A stretch of DNA of 64,000 nucleotides from Liminaster sp017519885 (GCA_017519885.1 JAFWRO010000044.1:1-64000); one strand, 5' to 3'. Counted from the stretch's first letter, positions 52,267 to 61,792 are shown. Notes: generated by a model not told the origin, from the sequence alone. Numbers and translations are program-made.

Positions 52267-53853
52267 ATGAGAATCAAGCGCATATATACGTTCATGCTGC
52301 AGACTTTTCTGCCGCTCTTCCTCATGACGTTCTTCATCTGCCTCTTCATTGTGTTGATGCAGTTCCTGTGGCGTTATGTGGGTGACTTGGTCGGCAAAGG
52401 ACTGGGCATCGACGTGCTTGCGCAACTCTTTTTCTACGCTTCGCTTACCTTTGTGCCGATGGCATTGCCACTGGGTATTCTGCTGGCATCATTGATGACG
52501 TTCGGCAACCTGGGTGAGAGCCTCGAACTGCTGTCGATGAAGGCCTCCGGTATCTCGCTGCTCAAGATCATGAAGCCGCTTACGGCGTTCATGGTTGTGC
52601 TGGCCATCGCCACCTTCTTCTTCCAGGATCGTGTGCTCCCTTTGGCCAATACGAAGATGTACTCCATCCTCATTGGCATCAAGCACACCTCACCCGAACT
52701 TGAGATTCCCGAAGGCATCTTCTACAAGGAGATCAACAACTACAACATCTACGTTGATCACAAGGACTATGATACGGGTATGCTCCACGGTGTCACCATC
52801 TATATCTTTGACGGCTCCAACATCGAAGATGCCACCGTCACCGTAGCCGATAGTGCAAAGATATCGATGGCCGAGACCGGGAAGCATCTCAAGCTCACCC
52901 TCTGGAGCGGCCAACAGGTTGGCACTTTCAAGCAGGGAACGGGCAATAGCTACCAGCAACAGCAGAAGCATCCCAAGTATCGTCGCGAATCGTTTAGCGT
53001 AAAGGAAGTGTACATTCCCTACGACAATGGGTTTGACACCGATGAAGAGTCAATCTCCGACCGTCATGTCGGCAAGAACCTGGCTCAGCTTTCCCATTCG
53101 GTCGATTCCCTCAACCAGCGTATCGACTCCATCAACTACGGCTACGGCAAGAAACTGGTCAGCAGCATCTACTTTACTGGTGTCCGTCAGCAGGTACGCG
53201 ACGACTCTCTTTATTTCGCCGAAAAAACCGAGAAACCGCAGAAGATGGTCATCGACCTCGACAGCATTTATGCGTCGCTGACACCTGCTCAGATGGAGAA
53301 ACTGACCGAAAAGGCCACCAGTCGTGCAAAGAACGTCATTCAGACATTTGCTATCCAGCGTGAGATGCAGACATTCGAACAGAAGAACGTCAACTATCAC
53401 GCCATCGAGATGCATCGCAAGTTCACCCTCTCCGTAGCATGTCTGTTGTTCTTTTTCATTGGTGCTCCACTCGGTGCCATCATCCGAAAGGGTGGTATGG
53501 GCATCCCGATCATTACGGGCGTCATCTTCTTCATCTTCTACTATATCATCGACAATACGGGCTATAAAGCGGCCAAGAATGGCATAATGCAGCCATGGTT
53601 TGGCACTTGGCTTTCGTCTATGGTCCTCGCTCCTATCGGCATCTGGCTAACGTGGCGAGCTGTCAACGATTCGCCGCTCTTCGACTGGGACACCTACAAG
53701 ATCCGCTTCACACAACTTTTGCGCAAAGTGATGCGTCGCAGTCGTCCCATCCTGGAGTTTGCCAAAAAGCACCGCGAGCAGCGTAGCAATCACAGTGCAT
53801 TCTTCGGCCGCAGGTTCCGCAAGAGACATAATCCTTCAAACCCATTTTCATGA
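52267..53853 (+). CDS. LptF/LptG (YjgP/YjgQ) family permease
   Basis: A 528-residue inner-membrane protein of the LPS export permease family. Helices at about 10-35, 55-80 and 100-120 (with MALPLGILLASLMTFGNLGESLELLSMKASGISL between), and three near the C-terminus (about 390-460). A periplasmic domain of about 260 residues between them is larger than in E. coli LptG (360 in total) and has YNIYVDHKDYDTGMLHGVTIYIFD. With LptB it extracts lipopolysaccharide for transport to the outer membrane. Its ATG follows the biotin-carrier stop by 3 bp, and its own stop overlaps the PL11 start. Confidence 0.88.
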   Translation: MRIKRIYTFMLQTFLPLFLMTFFICLFIVLMQFLWRYVGDLVGKGLGIDVLAQLFFYASLTFVPMALPLGILLASLMTFGNLGESLELLSMKASGISLLKIMKPLTAFMVVLAIATFFFQDRVLPLANTKMYSILIGIKHTSPELEIPEGIFYKEINNYNIYVDHKDYDTGMLHGVTIYIFDGSNIEDATVTVADSAKISMAETGKHLKLTLWSGQQVGTFKQGTGNSYQQQQKHPKYRRESFSVKEVYIPYDNGFDTDEESISDRHVGKNLAQLSHSVDSLNQRIDSINYGYGKKLVSSIYFTGVRQQVRDDSLYFAEKTEKPQKMVIDLDSIYASLTPAQMEKLTEKATSRAKNVIQTFAIQREMQTFEQKNVNYHAIEMHRKFTLSVACLLFFFIGAPLGAIIRKGGMGIPIITGVIFFIFYYIIDNTGYKAAKNGIMQPWFGTWLSSMVLAPIGIWLTWRAVNDSPLFDWDTYKIRFTQLLRKVMRRSRPILEFAKKHREQRSNHSAFFGRRFRKRHNPSNPFS

Positions 53854-56246
53854 ACCGATTTGTTCCTCTTCTCATCTCTTCCTCCTTCGCCCTCGTTTCT
53901 AGTACTGCGATGGCTCAGCAGACGTCCGAACACCTCGGCCGTGCTTTCCACGTGGTATCTACATCCAACGGGAACCTCCTGACGTGGCGCACCCTTCCTA
54001 CTGACAACACCGAAAACGTCAGTTTCCAACTCTCTCTCATCTCTGGCGATGGGAACGAAACAACCCAACTGATCGAAACTGGCTTACCCTCCTGCTTCCT
54101 AGACAAAGACAAGCACGAAGCCTATCGATTATCGGTCCTCAAGGATGGGATCATCCAGGAAGACCAAACCAGTCTGAAGACCTATCCTGAGGCTTCTCTG
54201 AGACAGGTGAAACTCAATCGCCCTGAGGGCGGAAACACAGCAAGCGGTAGTTTCACCTACACTCCCAATGATTGCTCGGTGGGCGATGTTGATGGAGATG
54301 GTGAATACGAGATCATTGTCAAATGGGATCCTTCCAATTCGAAGGACAACTCCCAGACCGGTTACACTGGCAATACCCTCTTCGACTGCTACGAAATCGT
54401 AGGTGAAGGGATCGGCAAGCAGCTTTGGCGCATCGACATGGGAAAGAACATCCGTGCAGGTGCACATTACACCACGTTCCTCGTCTATGATTTCGATGGC
54501 GACGGAAAGGCAGAACTCGTGGTAAAAACTGCTCCAGGCTCCAAGGATGCCAGCGGGGCATATGTGAGTGAAGTCGGCATCGACAACAGTATCACCGGCA
54601 TCACAACCAACGAGAAGGACTTCCGCAACAGCAATGGACATGTCATAGATGGAGAAGAGTTCCTCACCATCTTCAGTGGCGAAACGGGTCGCGCTCTGCA
54701 GACCATCTGGTACAATCCGAACCGAGGAATGGAAACTGGAAAGGCAAGTGCATATGGCACTTGGGAAACCATTATGGGCAAGAAGACCAACTACAACCGT
54801 GGCGAACGCTACAATGCCTGCGTAGCATACCTTGACGGACTTGATCATCTTCCCTCCATCGTAATGCAGCGCGGCTACTATACCCAAGCCTATTTCTGGG
54901 CTGTCGATTGGGACGGCACCAACCTCACCACCCGCTGGCTCCACCGCGGACATACGGCATCCACTTGGGATGTCGTCGATGGCAGCGGCAACGTGACAGC
55001 ATCGGGCTCCGGCAAGTCTTCCTACGGACAAGGAGTTCACGGCATCTCGGTTGGCGACGTCGATGACGACGGGTTCGATGAGATTGTGATGGGTTCTGCC
55101 ACCATCGATCACAATGGCCAGCTGCTCTGCTCCACAGGCTTCGGCCATGGCGATGCTATCCATCTCGGAAAATTCATCCCTGATCGTCCAGGTCTGCAAA
55201 TCTTTATGCCCCATGAAGAAGCAGCAGCTGACTATGGCGACGACCTGCACGATGCAGCCACTGGCGAAATCCTTCATCGTGGTTACACCAGCAAGGACAA
55301 TGGACGCGGTCTGGCTTGCGATATGTTCTACAAGTTCAACTCATCCACAGGTCTTGACAACTATTATGGCTGGGAATTCTGGAGTGGTGCCGAAAGCACT
55401 CCTATCAATGCTGTATCAATGTCTGCTGTGGGATCAAAGCCCGACACCAATTTCCGAATCTATTGGAATGGTGACCTTTATGACGAATCCTTCGACGGGC
55501 AGTTCAGCAGCAGCTCAAACACTTGCAATCCTCGCATCATTTCGTGGAATGGTTCCTCGACCTCCACAACAAGATTGTCTACCTATGGCGGTAATCCACA
55601 ATCGTGCAACTACACAAAGGCAACTCCTTGCCTGATAGCTGACATCTACGGCGACTGGCGCGAAGAAATCGTGATGTGGGATGCCTCCGACGAGGCCACC
55701 CTCGACATCTACAGCACCGTCACCACGACCCAATATCCCGTCCCCTGCCTCATGACCGATCACCTCTATCGTATGGGCATCGTGTGGCAGAATGCGAGCT
55801 ACAACCAGCCTCCTCACCTCGGCTACTATCTGCCCGATGTCTTCCACTGCTCTTACAAGGTTGTCGAAGGTGCGCTCATCGACACCGTCGAGGTCGGTCA
55901 AGCCTACAAACTCGTCATCAATACAAGATTGGTCGAATCATGCACGGTCAACAACGAACTACCCGAGGGACTATCCTGGAACTATGACACCGAACGACAA
56001 ACCCTCACCGTCAGCGGGACCCCAACAAAAGCTGGAACCACCACCCGCCTGTTCACACTTGCCGGCAAGTACAACACCTGCAAGGCTTCAGTGCGCTTTG
56101 TCATCCGAGAAGCCTCCGCTTTGGATAAGGTAATAGAAGACAACGATAAGAATAGTCCAAGATACGACCTGCTGGGTCGGCAAATAAAACAAGATCCCAA
56201 CGGCATCTATATTCAGAACGGACAAAAAATAACTCGACAACAATAA
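53850..56246 (+). CDS. PL11 rhamnogalacturonan lyase, secreted
   Basis: A 798-residue protein with a signal peptide (ending STAMAQ). N-terminal fibronectin-like domain (about 24-115), then the eight-bladed propeller of PL11 (about 125-600). Repeated acidic calcium loops are DVDGDGEYEIIVKWD, DFDGDGKAELVVKTAPG, DVDDDGFDEIVMGS and DIYGDWREEIVMWD. PL11 enzymes cut the rhamnogalacturonan I backbone of pectin. An Ig-like domain (about 650-750) and a C-terminal tail (YDLLGRQIKQDPNGIYIQNGQK) follow. ATG overlaps the permease stop (ATGA). No other pectin gene is adjacent. Confidence 0.92.
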   Translation: MNRFVPLLISSSFALVSSTAMAQQTSEHLGRAFHVVSTSNGNLLTWRTLPTDNTENVSFQLSLISGDGNETTQLIETGLPSCFLDKDKHEAYRLSVLKDGIIQEDQTSLKTYPEASLRQVKLNRPEGGNTASGSFTYTPNDCSVGDVDGDGEYEIIVKWDPSNSKDNSQTGYTGNTLFDCYEIVGEGIGKQLWRIDMGKNIRAGAHYTTFLVYDFDGDGKAELVVKTAPGSKDASGAYVSEVGIDNSITGITTNEKDFRNSNGHVIDGEEFLTIFSGETGRALQTIWYNPNRGMETGKASAYGTWETIMGKKTNYNRGERYNACVAYLDGLDHLPSIVMQRGYYTQAYFWAVDWDGTNLTTRWLHRGHTASTWDVVDGSGNVTASGSGKSSYGQGVHGISVGDVDDDGFDEIVMGSATIDHNGQLLCSTGFGHGDAIHLGKFIPDRPGLQIFMPHEEAAADYGDDLHDAATGEILHRGYTSKDNGRGLACDMFYKFNSSTGLDNYYGWEFWSGAESTPINAVSMSAVGSKPDTNFRIYWNGDLYDESFDGQFSSSSNTCNPRIISWNGSSTSTTRLSTYGGNPQSCNYTKATPCLIADIYGDWREEIVMWDASDEATLDIYSTVTTTQYPVPCLMTDHLYRMGIVWQNASYNQPPHLGYYLPDVFHCSYKVVEGALIDTVEVGQAYKLVINTRLVESCTVNNELPEGLSWNYDTERQTLTVSGTPTKAGTTTRLFTLAGKYNTCKASVRFVIREASALDKVIEDNDKNSPRYDLLGRQIKQDPNGIYIQNGQKITRQQ

Positions 56247-56276
56247 TAAAAGAAACTAAAGCAAAAAGGTATTTGT

Positions 56277-57479
56277 ATGGAAAATTTATCAGCACGCCTC
56301 TGTGCATTGTCGCCATCGGCAACGTTGGCTATGTCACAGAAGAGTCAGGAACTCAAGAGTCAAGGCCTCGACATCATCAACCTGTCTGTGGGCGAACCCG
56401 ACTTCTTTACTCCCGACCATATCAAGGAAGCTGCAAAAAAGGCTGTAGATGACAACTTCTCTTTCTACACACCGGTGCCTGGCTACATGTCCCTCCGCGA
56501 GGCCATTAGCCGGAAACTCAAGAGTGAGAATGGTGTAGATTTCCCTCCTGCACAGATTGTTGTAGGTAATGGTGCCAAGCAGGAAATCTGCAATGTCATT
56601 CTATCAATCGTTGACAAGGGTGACGAAGTGATTATCCCCACCCCTGCATGGGTGAGCTATTTCGAAATGGTAAAACTGGCCGAAGGCGTCAACGTACCCT
56701 TCCTTTGCGACCAGGAGCAGGACTTCAAGATTATGCCCCACCAGCTCGAAAGCCTCATCACTCCACGCACCAAGGCTTTCCTCTTCTGCTCGCCCTCCAA
56801 TCCCACGGGTGCCATCTACACCAAGGAGGAACTGGCGGCAATTGTTGAGGTACTTGCCAAGTATCCGAAGATCATCGTCATTGCCGACGAGATTTATGAA
56901 CATATCTGCTATAGTGGACAACCCACGTCCATCGCCTCCTTCCCCGAGATGAAGGATCGTGTAGTCATCATCAATGGTGTGTCGAAGGCCTATGCTATGA
57001 CAGGTTGGCGCATCGGCTTCTGTGCTGCTCCTGCCTATATTGCTAAGGCTGTGAGCAAACTCCAGAGCCAATACACCTCCGGATGTTCGAGCATCGCTCA
57101 GAAGGCTGCCGAAGCTGCCTACAACGGCCCTCAGGATTGTGTCGAAGAGATGCGTCAGGAGTTCGAGCGTCGTCGCGACCTCATCTGCTCTGCCGTACAG
57201 GACATCCCAGGTTTCCGTCTCGATAAGAAACCCAGTGGTGCATTCTACATCTTCCCCGATGTCAGCGCCCTCTTCGGTAAGCAGACACCCGATGGCAAGG
57301 TAATTGCCAATGCCGACGACGTAGCCATGTACCTGCTCGAAACTGGTCATGTGGCAGGTGTGAGCGGCGAAGCCTTTGGCGACCCCTCCTGCATTCGTTT
57401 CAGCTACGCCACATCGCAAGCCAAGATCTCCGAGGCCATGCGCCGCGTCAAGGAGGCTCTGGCTAAGTTACGTCCATAA
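56277..57479 (+). CDS. PLP-dependent aminotransferase (aspartate-type, class I)
   Basis: A 400-residue fold-type I aminotransferase. Motifs: LSVGEPDFFTPDHIKEAA (residues about 38-55), FCSPSNPTGAIYTKEEL (about 166), the PLP lysine Lys237 in VSKAYAMTGWRIGF, and C-terminal FRLDKKPSGAFYIFPD and SCIRFSYATS (the substrate-carboxylate Arg). The pattern fits the Ib-subgroup aspartate aminotransferases, which interconvert aspartate/2-oxoglutarate and oxaloacetate/glutamate. It starts 30 bp after the PL11 stop, with AAAAAGG just upstream. Confidence 0.93.
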   Translation: MENLSARLCALSPSATLAMSQKSQELKSQGLDIINLSVGEPDFFTPDHIKEAAKKAVDDNFSFYTPVPGYMSLREAISRKLKSENGVDFPPAQIVVGNGAKQEICNVILSIVDKGDEVIIPTPAWVSYFEMVKLAEGVNVPFLCDQEQDFKIMPHQLESLITPRTKAFLFCSPSNPTGAIYTKEELAAIVEVLAKYPKIIVIADEIYEHICYSGQPTSIASFPEMKDRVVIINGVSKAYAMTGWRIGFCAAPAYIAKAVSKLQSQYTSGCSSIAQKAAEAAYNGPQDCVEEMRQEFERRRDLICSAVQDIPGFRLDKKPSGAFYIFPDVSALFGKQTPDGKVIANADDVAMYLLETGHVAGVSGEAFGDPSCIRFSYATSQAKISEAMRRVKEALAKLRP

Positions 57480-57485
57480 GGAAAG

Positions 57486-57507
57486 TTTTACTACCCTTTT
57501 ACTACCT
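57486..57507. repeat. Two 11-bp units TTTTACTACCn after the aminotransferase stop
   Basis: TTTTACTACCC and TTTTACTACCT, 6 bp after the stop codon. The reverse complement carries the core AGTAAAA seen in the 11-bp units at 15571-15614. Confidence 0.7.
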
Positions 57508-57522
57508 TTAATAAATCTATAA

Positions 57523-59883
57523 ATGTTCAAGATCACCAAATACGTTTGCCTGGCATTGTGGGGCCTCTTCATCCTCGGTCTTCTGATCGGAGGAGGAGTC
57601 CTTTGGGCCATCTCAAATGGTTACATTGGCGAGATGCCATCCATCGAGGAACTTGAAAATCCTCAGAGCAAGTATGCCACCATCGTCTATTCGGCCGATT
57701 CCGTCGAACTGGGTCGTTTCAGCCGTGCCAAGGAAAACCGTGTCTTCATCAATTACAACGAGTTGTCGCCCAACCTGATCAATGCGCTCGTAGCTACCGA
57801 GGACGCTCGTTTCCTCGATCACTCCGGCATCGACATCAAAGCCCTCTTCCGTGCAGCTTTCAAGACGGTTCTGCTACACCAGCGTTCAGCTGGTGGCGGA
57901 TCCACCATTACCCAGCAGCTCGCCAAGCAGGTCTATACCAAGGAGGTGGCTTCGAACATCTGGGAACGTGCCATGCAGAAACCCATCGAATGGGTCATTG
58001 CCGTGAAGCTTGAGAAGCTTTACACCAAGGAGGAGATCATCAATATGTATCTCAACCATTTCGACTTCTGCTACAATGCCGTCGGCATCCGTTCGGCGGC
58101 CCGCATCTATTTCGACAAGCTCCCTTCCGAGCTTGATGTCGAGCAGTCGGCTATGCTCGTGGGTATGTTGCAGAACCCTTCGCTCTACAACCCCATCCGT
58201 CGTCCAGAGAAGACCAAGAACCGCCGTACAATTGTGCTCAACCAGATGTACAAGGCCGGCTATCTCACCGAAGCCGAATACAACGACTACAAGGAACGTC
58301 CACTCCTGCCCCAAACCGACAACAAGGGCAACTATAAGCTCGCTCACTCGGCAGACCACAAGGAAGGTATGGCCCCCTACTTGCGCGAATATCTGCGCAA
58401 AATCATGCGTGCAAGCAAACCCAACCGCTCACGCTATGCATCGTGGCAAGATCAGCAGTACTACGACGATTCCCTCGCCTGGGAGACCAATCCACTCTAT
58501 GGTTGGTGCAACAAGAACAAGAAACCCGATGGTTCGCACTACGATCTTACCACCGATGGACTGCGTATCTACACCAGCATCAACTCTCATATGCAGCAAT
58601 ATGCAGAGGAAGCGCTTGTCGCACATCTGCGCGACTACCTGCAGCCCGCCTTCACCAAGGAGAAGCAGAATCAGCCCAATGCTCCCTATAGCCGTCGACT
58701 CTCCGAAGATGACGTAAAGAACTCCCTTCGCCGTGCCATGAGACAGTCCGAGCGTTACACCACTATGAAGTCCAACGGCTACTCGACCGAAGACATCGAA
58801 AAGGCTTTCCAAAAGCCCATCGAAATGAAGCTGTTTTCATGGGAGGGTGAAATCGACACCATCATGAGCCCTTGGGACTCATTGCGTTGGCAGAAGCAGT
58901 TCCTACGTGCCGGCTTCCTTTGCATGGACACCCTTGGTTATGTCAAGGCCTATGTAGGCGGTCCCGACTTTGCCTTCTTCCAGTACGATATGGTGACGGC
59001 AGGTCGTCGTCAGGTAGGTTCCACCATCAAGCCTCTGCTTTATACACTGGCCATGGAAGAGGGACGCACGCCCTGCGATGAGGAACTCAACACTCAGCCT
59101 GTGCTCTACGATGCCATCGGACGTCCCTGGACCCCTCGCGATGGCGGCAAGCAGCGCATTGGCGAGATGGTCACACTGAGATGGGGCTTGATGAGATCCA
59201 ACAACTGGATTTCCGCTCGTGTCATGAGCCGTATGACACCTGAACATTTTGTCGATTTCCTCCACTCGGCTGGCGTTCGCAACCGCCTCGATCCCGTGCT
59301 CTCGCTCTGCCTGGGTTCATGCGATATCTCCGTCGAGGAAATGGTCACCGCCTACTCAGGCTTCCCCGGACATGGTATGCGTAGCCAACCGCTCTACGTC
59401 GTTTCCATTTGTGACAACTCCGGTATGGAACTCACCCACTTCACCCCCGTCCGCAAGGAGGTCTTCTCGGCCGAAGCCTACTACAAGATGCTTCCCATCC
59501 TCCGCGATGTGGTCGACTATGGAACGGGTGCACGCATCCGCAACCGTTACGGCATCACCGCTCCAATGGGTGGAAAGACGGGTACCACCAACGACAACTC
59601 CGATGGCTGGTTCATGGCTTTCACTCCTGGACTCATCGGTGGCACCTGGGTAGGTGGCGAAGAACGCACGATTCACTTCGATCGCACTTCCGAAGGACAA
59701 GGCGCATCGATGGCCCTGCCCATCTGGGCAATGTTTATCAAGCGCGTGCTCGCTGATCCTACCCTCCCATACTCGTCGACCGATACCTTCTACTATCCTT
59801 CGGGCTACGACCCCTGCACTGTCGAAGGTGCCTTCGAACATGAGGAAGAAGCTCCCGAGTCGGATAACAGTTTCTTTGACTAA
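57523..59883 (+). CDS. mrcA: Class A penicillin-binding protein (PBP1A type)
   Basis: A 786-residue bifunctional peptidoglycan synthase. Membrane anchor at about 10-32. GT51 glycosyltransferase domain (about 55-260) with catalytic Glu93 in ATEDARFLDHSGID and GGGSTITQQLAKQVYTKE. Transpeptidase domain (about 440-740) with Ser500-X-X-Lys503 in GSTIKP, RSNN (SxN motif) and GGKTGTTND (KTG). It polymerises glycan strands and cross-links them in the periplasm. It starts 43 bp after the aminotransferase gene. Confidence 0.95.
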   Translation: MFKITKYVCLALWGLFILGLLIGGGVLWAISNGYIGEMPSIEELENPQSKYATIVYSADSVELGRFSRAKENRVFINYNELSPNLINALVATEDARFLDHSGIDIKALFRAAFKTVLLHQRSAGGGSTITQQLAKQVYTKEVASNIWERAMQKPIEWVIAVKLEKLYTKEEIINMYLNHFDFCYNAVGIRSAARIYFDKLPSELDVEQSAMLVGMLQNPSLYNPIRRPEKTKNRRTIVLNQMYKAGYLTEAEYNDYKERPLLPQTDNKGNYKLAHSADHKEGMAPYLREYLRKIMRASKPNRSRYASWQDQQYYDDSLAWETNPLYGWCNKNKKPDGSHYDLTTDGLRIYTSINSHMQQYAEEALVAHLRDYLQPAFTKEKQNQPNAPYSRRLSEDDVKNSLRRAMRQSERYTTMKSNGYSTEDIEKAFQKPIEMKLFSWEGEIDTIMSPWDSLRWQKQFLRAGFLCMDTLGYVKAYVGGPDFAFFQYDMVTAGRRQVGSTIKPLLYTLAMEEGRTPCDEELNTQPVLYDAIGRPWTPRDGGKQRIGEMVTLRWGLMRSNNWISARVMSRMTPEHFVDFLHSAGVRNRLDPVLSLCLGSCDISVEEMVTAYSGFPGHGMRSQPLYVVSICDNSGMELTHFTPVRKEVFSAEAYYKMLPILRDVVDYGTGARIRNRYGITAPMGGKTGTTNDNSDGWFMAFTPGLIGGTWVGGEERTIHFDRTSEGQGASMALPIWAMFIKRVLADPTLPYSSTDTFYYPSGYDPCTVEGAFEHEEEAPESDNSFFD

Positions 59884-59891
59884 AAAATTTA

Positions 59892-59912
59892 AGGGAATCC
59901 CCTTTTATAACT
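59892..59912 (+). terminator. Weak terminator-like hairpin after the PBP gene
   Basis: AAGGG-aatc-CCCTT forms a short stem a few bases after the stop, followed by TTATAACTTTTTTT. Stem strength is low, so read-through into aqpZ is likely. Confidence 0.4.
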
Positions 59913-59954
59913 TTTTTTAATAACATTATTAACCATTAATCAACAATCTGCTCT

Positions 59955-60629
59955 ATGAAAAAGTACTTTGCAGAATTGGTTGGCACCTTCGTGCTTACCC
60001 TTCTTGGCTGCGGCACCGCTGTCAGCCTCAATTGTGGCATCGACACTGCTTCTGTTGTGGGCACTGCCCTTGCGTTCGGTCTTGCTGTAGTAGCCATGGC
60101 TTACACCATCGGCGGTATCTCCGGTTGCCACATCAACCCAGCCATCACCCTTGGCTGCCTCATCTCCGGTCGTATTTCCGGTAAGGATGCCTGTGGTTAC
60201 ATGGTATTCCAGGTTATTGGTGCTATCCTTGCTTCCTGCGTACTTTACCTCTTGGTTTCCACTTCTCCCGAACTCGCTTTGGGTACCAAGACGGGCGCCA
60301 ACGCTTGCGCTGGCACAGTCACCAACGGCCTCATTGCCGAAATCGTGCTTACCTGCCTCTTCGTGCTGGTAGTTCTTGGAACGACTGATGCCAAGAAGGG
60401 TGCCGGCAACTTTGCTGGCCTCGCCATCGGTCTCTCCCTCGTACTCATCCACCTCGTAGGCATTCACTACACGGGCACCAGCGTTAACCCCGCTCGCTCC
60501 ATCGGTCCTGCCCTCTTCGAGGGTGGCAAGGCTCTCAGCCAGCTCTGGGTATTCATCGTTGGTCCATTCGTAGGTGGTGCCCTTGCTGCATTCATCTGGA
60601 AGCTCATCGGCTCTGACGACGAGAAGTAA
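59955..60629 (+). CDS. aqpZ: Aquaporin (AqpZ-like)
   Basis: A 224-residue MIP-family channel with six membrane helices and two half-helices. The NPA motifs are at 61-63 (CHINPAITLG) and 178-180 (TSVNPARSIGPAL). His166 and Arg181 match the narrow water-selective filter of AqpZ rather than the glycerol filter of GlpF. It passes water across the inner membrane. A good terminator follows directly. Confidence 0.93.
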   Translation: MKKYFAELVGTFVLTLLGCGTAVSLNCGIDTASVVGTALAFGLAVVAMAYTIGGISGCHINPAITLGCLISGRISGKDACGYMVFQVIGAILASCVLYLLVSTSPELALGTKTGANACAGTVTNGLIAEIVLTCLFVLVVLGTTDAKKGAGNFAGLAIGLSLVLIHLVGIHYTGTSVNPARSIGPALFEGGKALSQLWVFIVGPFVGGALAAFIWKLIGSDDEK

Positions 60630-60645
60630 TTCACATCATAACCAT

Positions 60646-60677
60646 GCCCTGCCACATCTGTTGGCAGGGCTTTTTCC
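60646..60677 (+). terminator. Terminator of aqpZ, overlapping the next gene's leader
   Basis: GCCCTGCCA (60646-60654) and TGGCAGGGC (60662-60670) around a 7-nt loop, followed by TTTTTCC. The next ATG (60683) is only 12 bp beyond the stem, so that gene depends on read-through or on a promoter within the aqpZ gene. Confidence 0.85.
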
Positions 60678-60682
60678 TTACT

Positions 60683-61792
60683 ATGAAAAGAGATATCAAG
60701 AAAATCGTCCTCACTGGAGGACCCTGTGCAGGCAAGACAACTGCCTTAGTACGCATCAACGAGTATTTATCCAACCTCGGTTACAAAGTATTCATTGTGC
60801 CCGAAATTCCCACTATGGTCACTGCATCAGGGTGGAGTTATCTGACCGACAATCATGACTTCTACTACGAGGGAGAGAAGATCATCCTCGAACTCCAGCT
60901 CGAAATGGAAGACAAGATGCAACGCCTGGCCGAGACGTGCACCGAACCCTGCGTCATCGTCTGCGACCGAGGTGCCCTTGATATCTCTGCCTACATCTCA
61001 CCTGAGATGTACGACGAACTCTGTGCCGCTTGTCACACCAGTGTCGAAGAGCTACGTCATGGCGGACGCTATGATGCTGTGCTCCATCTCGTTTCGGCAG
61101 CCGACGGTGCAGAATCATTCTATACTACTGCCAACAACGCATCACGCTATGAGAAGGCCGACGAGGCAGGTCTCAATCTGGCACGCCAGCTCGACAAGAA
61201 GGTCATTCAGGCATGGACCGGACACCCTCATCATCGCGTTATCGACAATCGCAAGGACTTCGAGCAGAAGCTCAACCGTGTACTCTACGAGATCAACTCC
61301 GTCCTTGGTTTGCCACAAGCCATTGTTGAAGAGCGCAAGTACATCGTCGAACTCATCGGCGAACTTCCCAATGACTGCGTCGAAAGCTACATCCAGCAGA
61401 CCTATCTCTCTTCCGAACCCGGCTCCGAAGTCCGTATCCGTCGCCGCACATCGGGCAATCATGTCATCAACATTCACACCACTCGTCGCCGCATCTCGAC
61501 CAGCGAAGAAGTGGTCACCGAGCGTCAGGTATCCAATGCCCTTTATGAGACGCTCCTGTTGCAGGCCGATCCCTATCGCCACACCATCAGCAAGCGTCGC
61601 AAGAGCTTCATCGCAGGCGGTCAGTTCTTCGAACTCGATGCCTACGAAGCACCGCACGAAGGTCTGATGATCCTCGAAACCAAAGGCATCGCCTGCCACG
61701 CCGACCTTCTTCTCCCTCCCTTCCTCCGCATCGTCAAGGACATCACAGGCAACTTCGACTACTACAACTACAATTTGGCTTTACGCAAGTAA
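60683..61792 (+). CDS. TTD14-like P-loop NTPase with C-terminal CYTH-type domain
   Basis: A 369-residue protein. The P-loop GGPCAGKTT is at residues 11-19. Residues 1-190 form an NTPase/kinase-like domain with PEIPTMV and CDRGALD (Walker B-like). Residues about 205-365 look like a CYTH (triphosphate tunnel) domain: paired charged strands such as EERKYIVEL, EVRIRRRTSGNHVINIHTTRR and RKSFIAGGQFFELD. The layout matches the family named after Drosophila TTD14, for which a GTP- and phospholipid-binding role is described; the bacterial role is unknown. The ATG at 60683 was chosen because the upstream frame is the terminator. Confidence 0.82.
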   Translation: MKRDIKKIVLTGGPCAGKTTALVRINEYLSNLGYKVFIVPEIPTMVTASGWSYLTDNHDFYYEGEKIILELQLEMEDKMQRLAETCTEPCVIVCDRGALDISAYISPEMYDELCAACHTSVEELRHGGRYDAVLHLVSAADGAESFYTTANNASRYEKADEAGLNLARQLDKKVIQAWTGHPHHRVIDNRKDFEQKLNRVLYEINSVLGLPQAIVEERKYIVELIGELPNDCVESYIQQTYLSSEPGSEVRIRRRTSGNHVINIHTTRRRISTSEEVVTERQVSNALYETLLLQADPYRHTISKRRKSFIAGGQFFELDAYEAPHEGLMILETKGIACHADLLLPPFLRIVKDITGNFDYYNYNLALRK

